Origin: Amyloporia xantha
Taxonomy: Eukaryota > Basidiomycota > Agaricomycetes > Polyporales > Adustoporiaceae
Assembly: GCA_036971615.1 (NCBI GenBank)
Contig: JAYKKR010000011.1
Span: 806,001 to 870,000, forward strand
Length of the DNA: 64,000 bases
Direction of reading: 5' to 3'
This document shows positions 42,995 through 54,946 of the stretch, in pieces; positions within the stretch are counted from its first letter, which is position 1; every line of letters begins with the position of its first letter. The notes under the pieces are model-generated. The model was given only the letters and a program-made list of their open reading frames with translations, made no database searches and was not told the origin of the DNA. The position numbers and the translations under genes were made by a program.

Positions 42995-44600
42995 ATGCTC
43001 TGGCTCTACGCTCTTGCGGCCATAGCCGGCGCCTCTGCTTGGATATGGTCGACAATGCAGCGTCAAATTATCACTATGGATAAGCTAACATCTCCTCAAA
43101 CTGTGGTCAGGATTTCCTGATCTCAAGTACTCGAGAGGAGATTCTTCTGATCTCTGTTCGTGTGGATTAGTTCGTGGACCCCCTCTCGTTCGCTGTCCTG
43201 GGCAAAGACGCCAACTTCCGAGGTGAAGCTTTCAAGACGCATTTCAATCCGACCGACACGACGCCTCCATTTATCCAGGTGTTCCACCCAGATTTTCTCT
43301 CCATTTTGGGGACCTCGCCGTCGCTGCGCCTTGTCGCTTCGATCCCTGGTGTGCCTTTTGCGCATGAGGCACCTATATGGCATCCGGATACAGACCAGGT
43401 CTTCTTCTCCAGCCACTGTGGGAAGGACCTTGGCTGGGAGGATTGTGATAGAAATAACCATATCTCAAAGATCGAGATGAGCGAAGTATCCGCGGCGTTG
43501 GTCACCTCTCATAACAATACGTCTGCTGTGAATGTGACGGTAACTCAGGCAAGCACCTTCCAGATATTCATTGTCGAGTCAAAATCTCACCAACTTTGCC
43601 GCTGTTAGCTCGACATTCCCGAGGATGTCCAGATGACATGGGGAGGCACGGGCCCTTTCCGTTCCTCTCTCCTTCTCATCAACTCTGGAAGAGGAAATCT
43701 GCCGTCCTCGTTGGCCCTCGTCAATCCAGCACCACCGCACAATGTTACTGTGCTGCTAGACAACTACTACGGGCGCCAGTTCAATTCTCTGAACGACGGC
43801 AAAGTCCACCCGAAGAGCCATAAAATATTCTTCACTGATGTGACGTATGTATCACAGACAGTATTTGACTGTCTAGGCCAAGACTGATTGCGCATTTTGA
43901 CTGTAGGTATGGATACCTCAAGCATTTCCGCCCCAACCCCCAGTTGCCCAATCAGATCTATCGTTTCGATCCTGACACAGGTAACGTCCGAGTCGTCGCC
44001 GATGGGCTCAAAAGGCCTAACGGACTGGCGTTTTCGCAAGATGGAAAAACAGCATATGTGTCAGTGTGTTTTACTGTCTGCGCTTTCTGATTTATCGGAT
44101 CAGCTGCTGATGCCGTTTCTCCTAGTGGGGATACCGGGGCTTCCGCTGGATTCTTAGGCAGAAACCAGACAGATCCGGCCACGATGTAAGTTTACTTCCT
44201 GTGACTATCAGCGGCCGCTTCTTATTGAATCCTCACCGTGACAGCTATGCGTTCGATGTCGACCCCACAAGCCAAGTATTTCTGAACCGGCGTGTATTCG
44301 CGCACATCGATACAGGCCTCCCTGATGGGATTCAGGTCGACACTGGCGGCAATGTCTACTCAGCATGCGGGGACGGTGTTCATGTCAGTTTCTCGGCCCG
44401 TTCATACTTCTTGCGTCTGATGTCCAGGCCGCTCCCCACAGGTTTGGAACCGGTACGGCACCCTGCTCGGGAAATTCTTCTTGGGTACCGTGTCCTGCAA
44501 TATGGTGTTTGCAGGACCCGGAAAGCTCGTCCTGTTGGCTCAGACACAGGTCTATCTTGCGCAGATTGCGGCTGAAGGCTCCAAACTCGCTTTCCCTTGA
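42995..44600 (+). CDS. SMP-30/gluconolactonase-like beta-propeller protein
   Basis: Likely a calcium-dependent lactone hydrolase of the SMP-30/gluconolactonase/LRE family, possibly secreted; the substrate is unknown. The start at 42995 gives a hydrophobic leader MLWLYALAAIAGASAWIWS. Splicing of 43106-43170 joins TSPQTV to FVDPLSFAVLGKDANF. Other blocks are PFAHEAPIWHPDTDQVFFSS (the propeller Glu ligand), NVT joined to LDIPEDVQMTWGGTGP, HKIFFTDVTYGYLKHFRP, GNVRVVADGLKRPNGLAFSQDGKTAYVSDTG (the N and D metal-site strand), IDTGLPDGIQVDTGGNVYSA and a final VWNRYGTLLGKFFLG. It ends KLAFP at 44600. Intron phases agree throughout, so it appears intact. Confidence 0.88.
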
Positions 44601-45640
44601 AGTTCCTATGCTTCATTATGATGCAATGAAGTACGTCTATTTAGTGTGCGGCGTAGAAAACGGATTGACTCGGAGAGAAGTTCGAGTTGCGTAGACAGCA
44701 GGCTCTCCAAATTCACCTACTGGCGTGTGTGGGTCAATCTGTCGATGTCTATTGTAAACGTTCATAAGTATAAGTCAAACTAGTCTCCGCTGTGTGACCA
44801 ACATCGCGGAGATAAATCAACCGCCAGCAGGGAGCCTGAGTGAGTAGTGTTGCGTATGAAACTAATTGGCTGTTTAAAACGGTATGTAAGTAAGTCCTGG
44901 TTTTATGTTAGTTATATACAGGTGTTTTTTACGTTTTAAACACACGTCACGTGCTATTTCTCTGCCTGCGGCGCAAAGGGCTGTGGAGACGCACTGGGTG
45001 GACCATAGGTTTCAGAATTCCTTGGAACATACAAAGTTGTGCTCTGAGCCGGTATTAGAGGAAGAAATATGAATTTGAGTGAGTTATTGCCAAGATTCGA
45101 GACACGATCGTCGAGATCTCACACTTCGGCATCTGCCGGATGCGCATCGTCTCGCGCCTGGACTTGCCAATGTCCAGGATAGCAGAACTTTAGGCATAGA
45201 GGTATTCCAAGGCGCATTGCATCCTCCAGTATTGAACTTATCTAAATGAATTGCTTATTTCAGTGCGGTGGGCCTCTATCTATGCATAGGGTCGCTGCTT
45301 CACGGAAAGCGTCACGTGTCCTGACTTAATGACATTAAATATACATGAATAGTTTTGGCCCGTGTTTTTTACTTGTAAAAAACATGTTTTAAAAACATGT
45401 AATATTCATCCATGTTTCTTACGTCGAGTTGTATACGCGACACTATGAGTGAGGGCCGAGACGCCAGCGATGGGCGCGTCACGATCGCGTCCGACACGTG
45501 ACATCGCGCAACGCGCTGTGGGTTTGTGAGTCGTGACTTTGTGGCACGTCCCACCTTCTTGTGTCTTACCTCAAGCTTGCGTTTTGCCTCCCTGCGTTTT
45601 GCCCATACGATAGTTCCTAACATCAAAATAGTGCACAGCG
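44601..45640. other. Spacer with inverted-repeat sequences
   Basis: No gene seen. It contains A/T-rich palindromes (see 45364-45400). The last 75 bp resemble the sequence upstream of the second MYND gene. Confidence 0.45.
45364..45400. repeat. Two adjacent A/T-rich perfect palindromes
   Basis: GTTTTTTAC-TT-GTAAAAAAC (45364-45383) is followed, overlapping by two bases, by ACATGTTTT-A-AAAACATGT (45382-45400). Both are perfect inverted repeats with loops of one or two bases. They may be the relic end of an inserted element or a hairpin. Confidence 0.6.
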
Positions 45641-47296
45641 ATGGCTGCACCTGAAATGCCTGACTTCGATAAGACTGCGTGTCTCAGACGACCATCGCAC
45701 ATATGCACCCTGCTCCGCATCAAGGACATCGTCGAGGACCGCGATCGCTGGAACCAGGACTGGGAAAAGGTTCTCAAGGGCCTGAAGGATCCCAGGAAAG
45801 TGTACGACATGCTTTCGAAGACATGTCCTAGAGACAAGACAGATCCCCCGTGGATGTTTACCTTCGGTCTTCCGTGGCTTCAGCAGCGCTCTGCTGACCA
45901 TGCAAAGAAAATACTTGACACGACCCAATTCAACGTTTTATGGCTACTCTTACATGAGGACACGCGCAAGACTCACGTACTGGAGGGCCTAGAGTTTGCA
46001 TGTGCACAGACTCTATGGTGCCAAGACTCGCGTGCTCTCTGTCCGGAAATCACTGTCTCCCGGCTATTGAAGCAACGAGGCCAGGCATTGTTGGATCTCT
46101 TGAAGCATTTTCTGGATACAAAGCAGTCCTCAGCAAGTTCTCCGTTCCTGCTTCCAAGCCCATGGTGGGAGCAAGTATCGAAAGGATCTACTCTGCCATT
46201 TTCTGAAGAGGACCAGAACGGATACAGGTATTTGACACTGTACCGGAATGAGTTTATTGGTGAGTTTCGAGCGTTTGCGGTGGTAAATTATGTACTTATG
46301 TCCTGTATAGCGCACTTTATTACGGGTGTCTGCGTTTCCATTGTCGAAGACTTAAATCAGGGACGCGACAGGACAGCCGGCGTATATGCTGCGATGCGAG
46401 AGATCGGCACTGTCGATTCTATAAGTATGATAGAAGCTATGAAAGACTTGTATGATAAGCCGCTGACTCGCTGTGGGCACTGCTTGTGTGGTTCCGTCGA
46501 GCTGGGAGGAAATGTCAAATTCATGGCATGCAGTGTCTGCATATCCAAGCTGAATGTGAGAATACACTATTGCTCTCGGTGAGCACGCGCATTTATTCCC
46601 ACCTCCATCACCATTGCTGAACCATCCGCCTCCGCCAGAGAATGCCAGAAAGCGGATTGGCCCATACACAAGAAAAATTGTGGCAAGACGAAACCCATCG
46701 ACGCCGAGTCCGCCGCCGTCCAGCCTTTTATCAAAGCCTGCGAAGAGCTGAGTGTGCGCCCAGATTTTGGGCCATATGGCTCGATCTCTCCACTGCCGTA
46801 TGAATTCTATGAAGACAGTGATAAATTCTTCAACTGCCGCCCCCTCGCTTTTCGTCGCCAGGCCATCTATTTGAATCACTCACCCAACGTCGATTACGTC
46901 TTCTTTGACCGAGATGACAAGCCCGTCGAAATCATCATGTCAGATGAAGAGACGAAGATGGCCTTTCGAACCATGAGAATACATGTCTTGTTGGGCCACC
47001 CTCGACAAATGCTCCCGCTTTTTGCGGAGCACTTGCTACAATGCGCATCCAACCAGGCGGGCCTCGATACCTCGCTGATCATCGAACAGCTACGCCAGGA
47101 ATACGACATGGATGCTGACGCGGTTGATTTGACCTTGCAGTTACGAGAGGAGATGATTCAACGAGGCCTGGGGCACGTATCGCAGTTGGAACATGCATGC
47201 AAGGCTCCAAGGCTGCTGATGCCGTACATATCAATGAATCCCGCGTCTTGTGAGTACTGGATGTTATTTCGGACTCTCCTTCATCTATCTTACTGA
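45641..47296 (+). CDS. MYND zinc-finger protein, copy 1
   Basis: About 500 aa. Exon 1 (45641-46259) gives MAAPEMPDFDKTACLRRP and an all-helical domain with WNQDWEKVLKGLKDPRKVYDM. Introns 46260-46310 and 46579-46638 are clear. The MYND-type finger is CGHC, then ACSVC, then HYCSRECQKADWPIHKKNC; the last part is made by splicing. The spacing between the second CxxC pair and the YC is longer than usual. MYND fingers bind proline-rich peptides. Downstream is a region with YEFYEDSDKFFNCRPLAFRRQAIYLNHSPNVDYVFFDR, shared with copy 2. If a further intron (47250-47319) is removed, the codon made is TGA, so the stop lies across the splice junction at 47321; without it translation ends at 47296. Similar proteins are multicopy in Agaricomycetes. 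Function unknown. Confidence 0.85.
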
Positions 47297-47321
47297 CTGA
47301 GAAGGACTTACTTGACCAGGA

Positions 47322-48074
47322 ACGTTGGTATGGTTATTGTACTTATTAGCTCGAGATACTTATAACGGATACATATCTTTCGAGTTGCCCCAGAGAGCTC
47401 AGGAAGCTGCATTAGCTATCAAGCCTCGTGAAATTCTCGCCTTTGTCCTCATGGAATGCTGTATCGCTTTTTCTTTGTCATGATGAATATCGTATCACAT
47501 ATACATGTCAATAACAGTAACATTGGATTTGCTGTATTCAAGGGACCACGATCCCCCATATTCACCGGCGATCAGCTAAATTATAGAATAGGTATGCATG
47601 AGCAGCTAGGTACTCCATGTGGCTTTCGTACACGCTGGCTGGTCCCAGTTTCACCTAAGTGAAGTTGATACTTTCGAATACAAATCGGTCATGCAGTTCA
47701 ATATCTGTGATTATTCAACGTCCATGTACTCGTCGCCTCATCGAAACCCATGTCTTACTACCAGGTTCGCACTAGCGCATTCTTTCTGACTCGTAAAAGC
47801 GCCGCCTGTTATTTTCTGACAGGATCAACGTTCAAATGTTCATGCATCATGGCCCATTGAGTCGCAGTCGTGCTTGCTTTGCCGGCAAGGCGGCGGCAGG
47901 CGTCGAGACTCGATGGGCACACTACAGACGTCACCTGACCGCGTCCACGTCGCGCGACTCAGACGTTCTCCGCGCTGTCACCTGTGCACTTTGCCTCTGA
48001 CCTATTCGGTGTGCATTTTGTCTGCTTGCATTTTGCCTAGACAATAGTTTCTAGCATCACTACAGTGTACAGCG
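47322..48074. other. Spacer between the MYND copies
   Basis: No gene seen. The last ~75 bp (GCATTTTGCC-type runs near 48030) match the sequence before copy 1, showing that the duplication included the promoter. Confidence 0.4.
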
Positions 48075-49930
48075 ATGTCTGCACCTGACATCCCTGACAA
48101 TTCCGATAAGACCGCATATCTCAAAAGACCATCGTATCTATGCACACTCTTCAACATCACGGACATCACGGAGGACCGTGATCGCTGGAACCAGGACTGG
48201 GAGAAGGCTCTCAAGGCCCTCAAGGATCCCAGGAAGGTCTACGACATGCTGTCGAAGATATGTCCCAGAGATAGGGCAGAGCCCCCGTGGATAAATCTCT
48301 TCGGGTGGCTTCAACGACGCTCTGCAGACCATGCAAAGGCGATATACATGACCCAATTCAACGTCTTGTGGCTCCTCTTACATGAGGACACGCGCAAGAC
48401 CCACGTACTTGAGGGCTTAGAGTTCGCATGTATAAAGACTCTATGGTGCCAAGACTCGCGTGCTCTGTGTCCAGAGATCACTGCCTCCCGCCTACTAAAG
48501 CAACGAGGCCAGGCATTTTTAGATCTCCTGAAGCATTTCTTGGACACTAGCCAAGCCTCAGCAATGTCTCCATTCCTACTTCCAAACCCGTGGTGGGAGC
48601 AAGCGTCGAAAGGACTTCCCCTACCACTCTCTGAGGAGCACCAAGATGGATACAAGCACTTGAACCTATACCGGAATGAATTTATCGGTGGGTTGTCAGC
48701 GGTTGTGTTTGTATATTCCGTACTTATGTCCCATATAGCACAATTCATCACGGGTGTCTACGTTTCCATCGTCGATGATTTAAATCACGGACGCGACAGG
48801 ACAGCTGGTGTATATGCTGCGATGCGGGAGATTGGTCTTCTCGATTCAGTATACCTGACAGAATCCATTAAATACTTGGATAACAAACTGCTGACTCGTT
48901 GCGAGCACTGCCTGCGTGGTTCTATCGAGCTTGGAGGAAATGTCAAATTCATGGCATGTCGTGCCTGCATGTCCAAGCTGAATGTGAAAATACACTATTG
49001 TTCTCGGTGAGCATGCGCCCTATTTTCACCTCCATCGCGGTTGCTGAGTCTTCCTCCAGAGAATGCCAGAAAGCAAATTGGCCGACACACAAGAAGACTT
49101 GCGGCAAGGCGAAACCCATCAACGCAGCGTTCACGAGTGTTCAGCCTTTCATCAAAGCATGGGATGAGATCATGGAGCGCCCGGATTTCGGGCGATATGA
49201 CAGGGTTCCTCCGCTGCCGTATGAATTCTATGAAGACAGAGATAAATTCCTGAACTGCCGCCCCCTCGCTTTCCGTCGCCAGGCCATCTATTTGAATCAC
49301 TCACCCAACGTCGATTACGTCTTCTTTGATCGGGACGACAAGCCCGTCGAAGTCGTCATCTCAGACGAATGGGTGAAGATAGGATTTCGAGTGACGAGAA
49401 TGCATATTTTGTCGGGTCATAGCCAGAGTCGAACAGTGCTCCCGGCTCTTGCGGAACATCTAATCTGTTGCGCGTCCAACCTGCCGGGACTCGACACCTC
49501 GCTGATCCTAGAACAGCTGCGCCAGGAATACGACATGGATCCTTCCGCGGTTTCGTTGACCTTGGAGTTGCGGGAGGCGATTGGTAAACGCGGCGTACAG
49601 CATTCGCAGTTGGAGCAGTTATGGAAGGCTCAAAAACTACTGATGCCGTACACCTCAAGAAATACCGCTTCTTGTGAGTACTGCGCTACACCCCAGAGTC
49701 CCCTTCATCTTGCTGACGGAGATCAGGACTCATTTGACCAGGAACATAGGAGTATCGCTCCAGCATATTGCCATATCTTCGTCGCTGAAAATATCCTAGA
49801 GAGTCCAGAAAGTCGCATTGGTTATCTCGGGGCTTCATGGATGCGATGTAGTGACTTCTCTGTGAGGATGAATATCATTCATCTCTACCATATACGTGTT
49901 AATGCAAAGCTTCCATTCATTGCGCGATGA
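48075..49930 (+). CDS. MYND zinc-finger protein, copy 2
   Basis: Tandem paralogue of the previous gene in the same orientation. Exon 1 (48075-48687) gives MSAPDIPDNSDKTAYLKRP. Introns 48688-48738 and 49007-49059 are in the same places as in copy 1. The finger is CEHC, ACRAC, HYCSRECQKANWPTHKKTC. The C-terminal block ALPYEFYEDRDKFLNCRPLAFRRQ is nearly identical. As in copy 1, splicing of 49674-49741 would create a TGA across the junction (stop at 49743); unspliced, the frame runs to 49930. The conserved junction in both copies makes the spliced end more likely. Confidence 0.85.
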
Positions 49931-50298
49931 TCATGGGACCACGGTCCCTGCATATTTTTCGGCGATAGACCCAACATAGAATGCTTCCCGACGCTGTCTG
50001 CGAGCTGCTGTCACATCTGTCGCGGATCTATGCAACATAAGCGAGGAATCATACTCTATAGGTCAAAGCATTCGATGGCTATCATCATGTTGGCGGAGCT
50101 CTAGTATTTATCAGGAATTTCGTCGCAGATACCTTACGCTCAAAGCATAGTGCTCCCTGCTGTTCGCTACGCGCGCAATTCTTGTGATTCCCGCTATCTT
50201 CCCTACAGGCTACGCAGCGAGTCAGGAATCATGCTTGTTCAACAAAGCCTTACACTGCCAGTATCAGATCATTTGCGCTCAGGCTTCTGTCATGTCGA
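49931..50298. other. Spacer, no gene seen
   Basis: Downstream of MYND copy 2 and upstream of the papain-fold candidate. No repeats or open frames of note. Confidence 0.35.
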
Positions 50299-50961
50299 AT
50301 GACACCTGGCGAGACCTGGTCGGCAGAACAAACCACGCTCATCCAGGCTCTCCTAGAGACCGATCGGCCCATCAACTGTCCTTACAATCCAGAGCGCCTC
50401 ACCGACAACTGTGTCTTCGTGACTCTGGCCTATCTCCTCGGCACCAACGCTCGCGAGTTCTGCAATCGCATCGGCATCCGCCCGGAGGCAGAAAGCGCCG
50501 GTGTGTCTCTCGACACTGCCGTCCGCGCTATCGAAAGCCTGGGGATCCAGTTCCGAGTCGTCAGGTTCATTCGCGCCAGCAACTTTGGCGTCATCAATCG
50601 CGACCGCGGGATGCAGGAGTCGCAGATCAACTGGCGCGGATGGCCGCGTCGCGTGGGGTTGGCGTATCGGCGTCCTGACCGCAGTGGGCATGTAGTCGTG
50701 TGCAACTTGCCTGGCACTCCCTACAGGCGGTATGTCGACTATCAGAGCCGCGCGGCAGGTCAAGACGTGACCAGAGAAGTACAGAGCGGGAGAGTCTACA
50801 TGATCTTTGCGGTGGACTGGCAGCGCTCGAGTGGATCGTTCTTCGATGCAGTGCGTCGCCAAGAAGAGCAGGAGCAAGAGCAGCAGCGCCGCCAGGAGGA
50901 GGAACAGAAACAGAGGGAGAACAGCGGCTTTTACGGTGGCCGCTTCCATGATGAATTATGA
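50299..50961 (+). CDS. Papain-fold (Tox-PL/glutamine deamidase-like) protein
   Basis: A 220-residue single-exon protein starting MTPGETWSAEQTTLIQ. Residues 37-48 (NCVFVTLAYLLG), 130-139 (GHVVVCNLPG) and 145-149 (YVDYQ) suggest a papain-like fold with Cys38 at the start of a helix, His131 and Asp147, with Gln149 close by. This order and the GHVVV then VDxQ pattern resemble the papain-fold toxin/deamidase domains found at the C-termini of bacterial polymorphic toxins, also reported as fungal and viral accessory proteins. Residues 187-208 are a Glu/Gln/Arg-rich coiled coil. No signal peptide is visible. The role could be deamidation or proteolysis of a host or self protein, but this is inference. 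A short upstream ATG at 50292 is out of frame. Confidence 0.6.
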   Translation: MTPGETWSAEQTTLIQALLETDRPINCPYNPERLTDNCVFVTLAYLLGTNAREFCNRIGIRPEAESAGVSLDTAVRAIESLGIQFRVVRFIRASNFGVINRDRGMQESQINWRGWPRRVGLAYRRPDRSGHVVVCNLPGTPYRRYVDYQSRAAGQDVTREVQSGRVYMIFAVDWQRSSGSFFDAVRRQEEQEQEQQRRQEEEQKQRENSGFYGGRFHDEL

Positions 50962-51931
50962 TAATACTCCGGGTAGGTCGAGAGGGTGTTCATGTATCAG
51001 AATATACTACTCATGGGATCCTCTTAGGTTCGCACTTCGAACAATCACGACAAATCGTTTTTGAAGAGCGCCCATTGAGAGAGATGGTCATGGGTGCGGC
51101 TAGTTGAGTTAATCAATGACGACTAGGCTGTACAAAATGATATTGGGGTGGGCATACTTGAGCGGCTATGTATTTTGTATGTGATGGTACAGCCTTCGTA
51201 CGAGCTGGTTCCGGTTTTACAGATGAAGTTGATATGTACCGAGTCCGAATACAACTTGAAACGCACCATGTCATTTGCGCGTCATGCAGCCCGATATTTG
51301 GCCTCAAGTTATCGACGTGCACACTTCTGTCGTCTCCTTTACACGACTCTTGCAGCAGATTCGCACTGGGGCATTCATCAGCGTGCATCTGTCATTTCCG
51401 ACACGACAAGATTCTAGAAAGAAGTAGAACAAATCGACGAACCAATACCGGAAAGTAATGAGCGAGTAACACCCACTGACAGAGAGCAATTAATAACCCC
51501 ACGCACCCTAGAAAATATCGCAAACGCTCATCAGCAGCCCATCTGGAGCGATGGATAAGGAGCGAGCGGTTCATGCCAAGGCGGCTCGCTCGTCCACACC
51601 AGCAGACGATGATTGCGGACAGAAGAGATAAGTGAGAGACAGGCATCACCGTGCCCCGCACCCCAATAACGAGGGGACATGTCGTCTCACATCGAGCCAA
51701 AAGTTCCACAACGCGGGGAAAAGCATCAAATAGCTTACTGACACACCATCATATAGAATGGGGAAAGAGCAATCCGACATGGGAGGTATCAACCGATAAT
51801 ATACGAGTGACCGACCGACCGATCATTATCCAAGAGCAGCGACGAGTTCCATACCGATACCGATCTGCACATAAAAAAAGACCCATTCACGCAGCAATGA
51901 CGCCCCAGTAATCCAATGATCTAGCGACGCC
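50962..51931. other. Spacer, no gene seen
   Basis: Downstream regions of two converging genes. Short frames on both strands without features. Confidence 0.4.
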
Positions 51932-54900
51932 TCAGTGCGCACCGCCATCCCAACTCGACCGTTTCCGCTTGTTGTCACTGCCCCTCCGCAGGAGCAGATC
52001 CTGCGGCGACACCGCGCTCTGTCCGCGATGATGCATGGAGAGCATCCGCCCAGCCGCAGGCGGCGTGCTGTTCGCGCTCTGCGACATGATCGGGATGTGC
52101 TGCGCCAAGGACGGCGGGAGCCCCAACGCCCTCGACGCCGACGCGTACGTCTCCGCGAGGTCGAGCGCTTGGCCCTGCCGCGCGACGTCCGCGTGCGACC
52201 TGGCGAAACCTGAGCTGGGATCCGGCTCCATGGGAGCGGAGGCGGGTGGGTTGTTCGTGGAGGAGTAGTAGTGCAGATCGAGGAACGGCAGGTCGTACAT
52301 GTCTCCCTGGGACCGCCAGTCCTCTGCCCCGTAGGACGGTGCAGGTGGGAGCATCTGTGTTTGCGGAGCGACGGCCTCGGATGGCTGGTCAATGGGCAGC
52401 AGCTCCATCAGCGATAGCGACCGCGGAGGGGGCTGCAGCGGCCTCGACTTCATGACCTGGGTCTGCGCTGCTCTGGGAACAGCCGTGCGGTGTTCGGAGG
52501 GTGGGACTGAGACTGAGCGATTGTGGGAGGCAGTGAGGTGCATATGGGAGTGCTGCCGCATGGACCGTGAGGACGAGTAGGGTGTGCCGGGTGGTGTGGC
52601 GTGCAGCTCTTGCGTGAATCCTACGATTTCCTCGAGCGTCTGTGGGGGAACGTTGTACCCGCTAAGGTCTGGGATCATCATGGACGGGTGCCGGTCGTCC
52701 TTGGGCACCGCGGTCTCGATGGTGTCCTCCATCTGATCGCGTACGTCGGCCTGGTCGTTCAACGTGATCGACGTCAGCTCGATCTCGTCAATGCCAGGCA
52801 ACGCGGGCGTATGCATCTGCATCGGCTGCACGCCCGACAGACCCAGCCCAGCGCTCCCAAATCCGAACCCAGGCCCATAGTCAAACGGCTGGTGCGGCTG
52901 GTGCGACCGCGCGCCGAAGATGAGATCGCCCGCGTAGTTCGAGTGGTGCGTGAACCCGCGAAAGCTGCTCGAGGAGAACATGTCCGGGTCTGAGAAGGTC
53001 GAATGCGTGTCGCCCACGCCCGCCTCGGACGCGAAGTCGTGCGCGAGCGAGGGCGGGAAGAGGTCGTAGCGGTCCAGGACGCCGTGGTTCAGGTGAGCGA
53101 ATGAGAAGGGCGAAGAGGGCGCAGGCGAGACGCCGCCGATGTATGACGAGTTGCTGCTGCTGTATGCGCCCGACGGGTCGAGACGCGGATTGGAGGAGAG
53201 CCAGTCCTGGGAACCCCACGCGGACTTGCCGATCATGGTCCCCGCCCCTTCGCCCCTCCGCTGGAAGGGGGAATGGTTCAAGAAGTAGTCCGATGAAAGA
53301 TGAGAAGAGGTCGGTGACGCGACATTCGTCGCGGACCACGCGCTGGAGTGTAGAGGTGTGTCAAGAACAGACGACCACGCTTGCGACTGCGTGGAATCTG
53401 TCATTTCCGATAGAGACGAGTTGGGAATGAAGTCTGGGATAGTCAGGGTGTCTGTGAGCGCCTCCATGGCTTGCATGTCAATCTCAGTCGCATACGAATC
53501 AGACGCAGGTGTCATATCCTCGCGGAGCGTCGACTGCAGACCATCCCTACATGCTGATGCAGGTGTATCCTCCTCGCCCTCTGAGCTGTCCTCATCTTCG
53601 GAACACGTTGTGCTCTCTGGTACACTCTTCGTCCCGCCCCGAAACAAGCCCTGCGTAGTGTGCCTGCGTTTGCGCTGCACGGCGGCAATAGCACTGCTAG
53701 ATGCGAGCTGGTCATCGGTCGCAGCTCGCACCGGCTGTGGTGGTTCCTCTTTCCTCTTCTTCACGGACGCGCGAGGTTTATAGCCCGCAGCCTGGTACAG
53801 ATCAGGGAAGGCGTTCCGGAAGCGATCGCGCAAGTCGGTTGAGCGCCGATTCTGCTCCTGGAAAATCGGGTCCTTGACAATTGTCGCCCATACAGTCCCA
53901 TGCTTGTCATATCCTGCCTTCAGCGCACGGTCTTCCTCTTCTGTGAACGGCCGCCGCTTCTTGCTGCGAGTCTTCTCGAAGATGGAAGTACCGTCAGGGA
54001 GGGAGGAGCGTATCTTTGAGGACAAGTGGGTTTTCGCATTCGGATAGTGCTGCTTATATGCGTCGGGGAAATATGTTCGGAACCTGGAGAATAGAATTAG
54101 TCTCTCTGCTATTGACGTGGTCTGGAGAGTGACAATTGAATTGCACATGAATATTCATATTGCTTTGTGGCCATTCAAAATGACGTAATGGCGTCATTGT
54201 AACTCTCTGCCAGAGATAACCACGACCGATGCCACTTGGTCCCGATGAGACAGCCGCTCCAGGTCTTACAACGGGAGAGGGTCTTTCCGGACCACCCGTT
54301 TCATATGGCATATCTAGCGTGCATGTCTCAGGAAAAATGAAGTGGCACAGCATCAGCGCACCAGGCGCCGTATCAAAGGGGGTATACGGTCGAACATTGC
54401 TGCTGAGGGGAGACCCAGAAGGAGAAGCCAGACATACCTGTCTTTGAGATCAACCGGTGAACGATTATCGAACTTGAATTCGGGGTCATTCAGAATAGAT
54501 TTCCAGTTGCCGACGCCCCACTGCGATAGGGACGCATTTAGCACAGTACCGTGGGTCAGAATGCTGCACAATGCGCATACCTTGTTGCAGCCATTGACCA
54601 GCATCTGCGTCTCCTCCATTGTCCACTTCTTCCTTGGTTTCTTTTCCGATTGCGGCTGAGAGAGCTCTTCGTCTGGCCGGTCGCTGCTGCCCTCGATCCT
54701 GCGCATCTTGCCCTTTCTCTCCTGGACGAGATCGCCTGAGTGGACACCAACGCCGGTGTCGTCTCTGAAGTTCCACGCAGGGAAGAGGCGCGGGGAAGAA
54801 GGCAATGCGAGCGAGACACGCCGCTGTTTCAGAGGTGCGGCTGAGCTAGACGAGGACGCAGAGTCGGACACCGGCGGAAACGGCGCTGTAAAGGAGAACG

Positions 54901-54946
54901 TCGACGTCGAAGGGAGTCTGCTGCTGAGTTCCGCTGGGTTTTCCAT
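51932..54946 (-). CDS. Double Myb/telobox DNA-binding protein (Teb1/Tay1-like)
   Basis: Three exons (54581-54946, 54438-54520, 51932-54083) give about 867 aa. Two Myb repeats are present. The first spans the splice sites: KKWTMEETQMLVNGCNK joined to WGVGNWKSILNDP and VDLKDRFRTYFPDAY. The second is RRPFTEEEDRALKAGYDKHG, VWATIVKDP and TDLRDRFRNAFPDLY. VDLKDRFR and TDLRDRFR resemble the telobox motif of double-strand telomere binders. Fungal proteins with two such repeats (S. pombe Teb1, Yarrowia Tay1) bind telomeric repeats or act as transcription factors. The rest is long, low-complexity and Ser/Pro/Gln-rich. The second intron (54084-54437, 354 nt) is long for this gene set. Confidence 0.88.
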
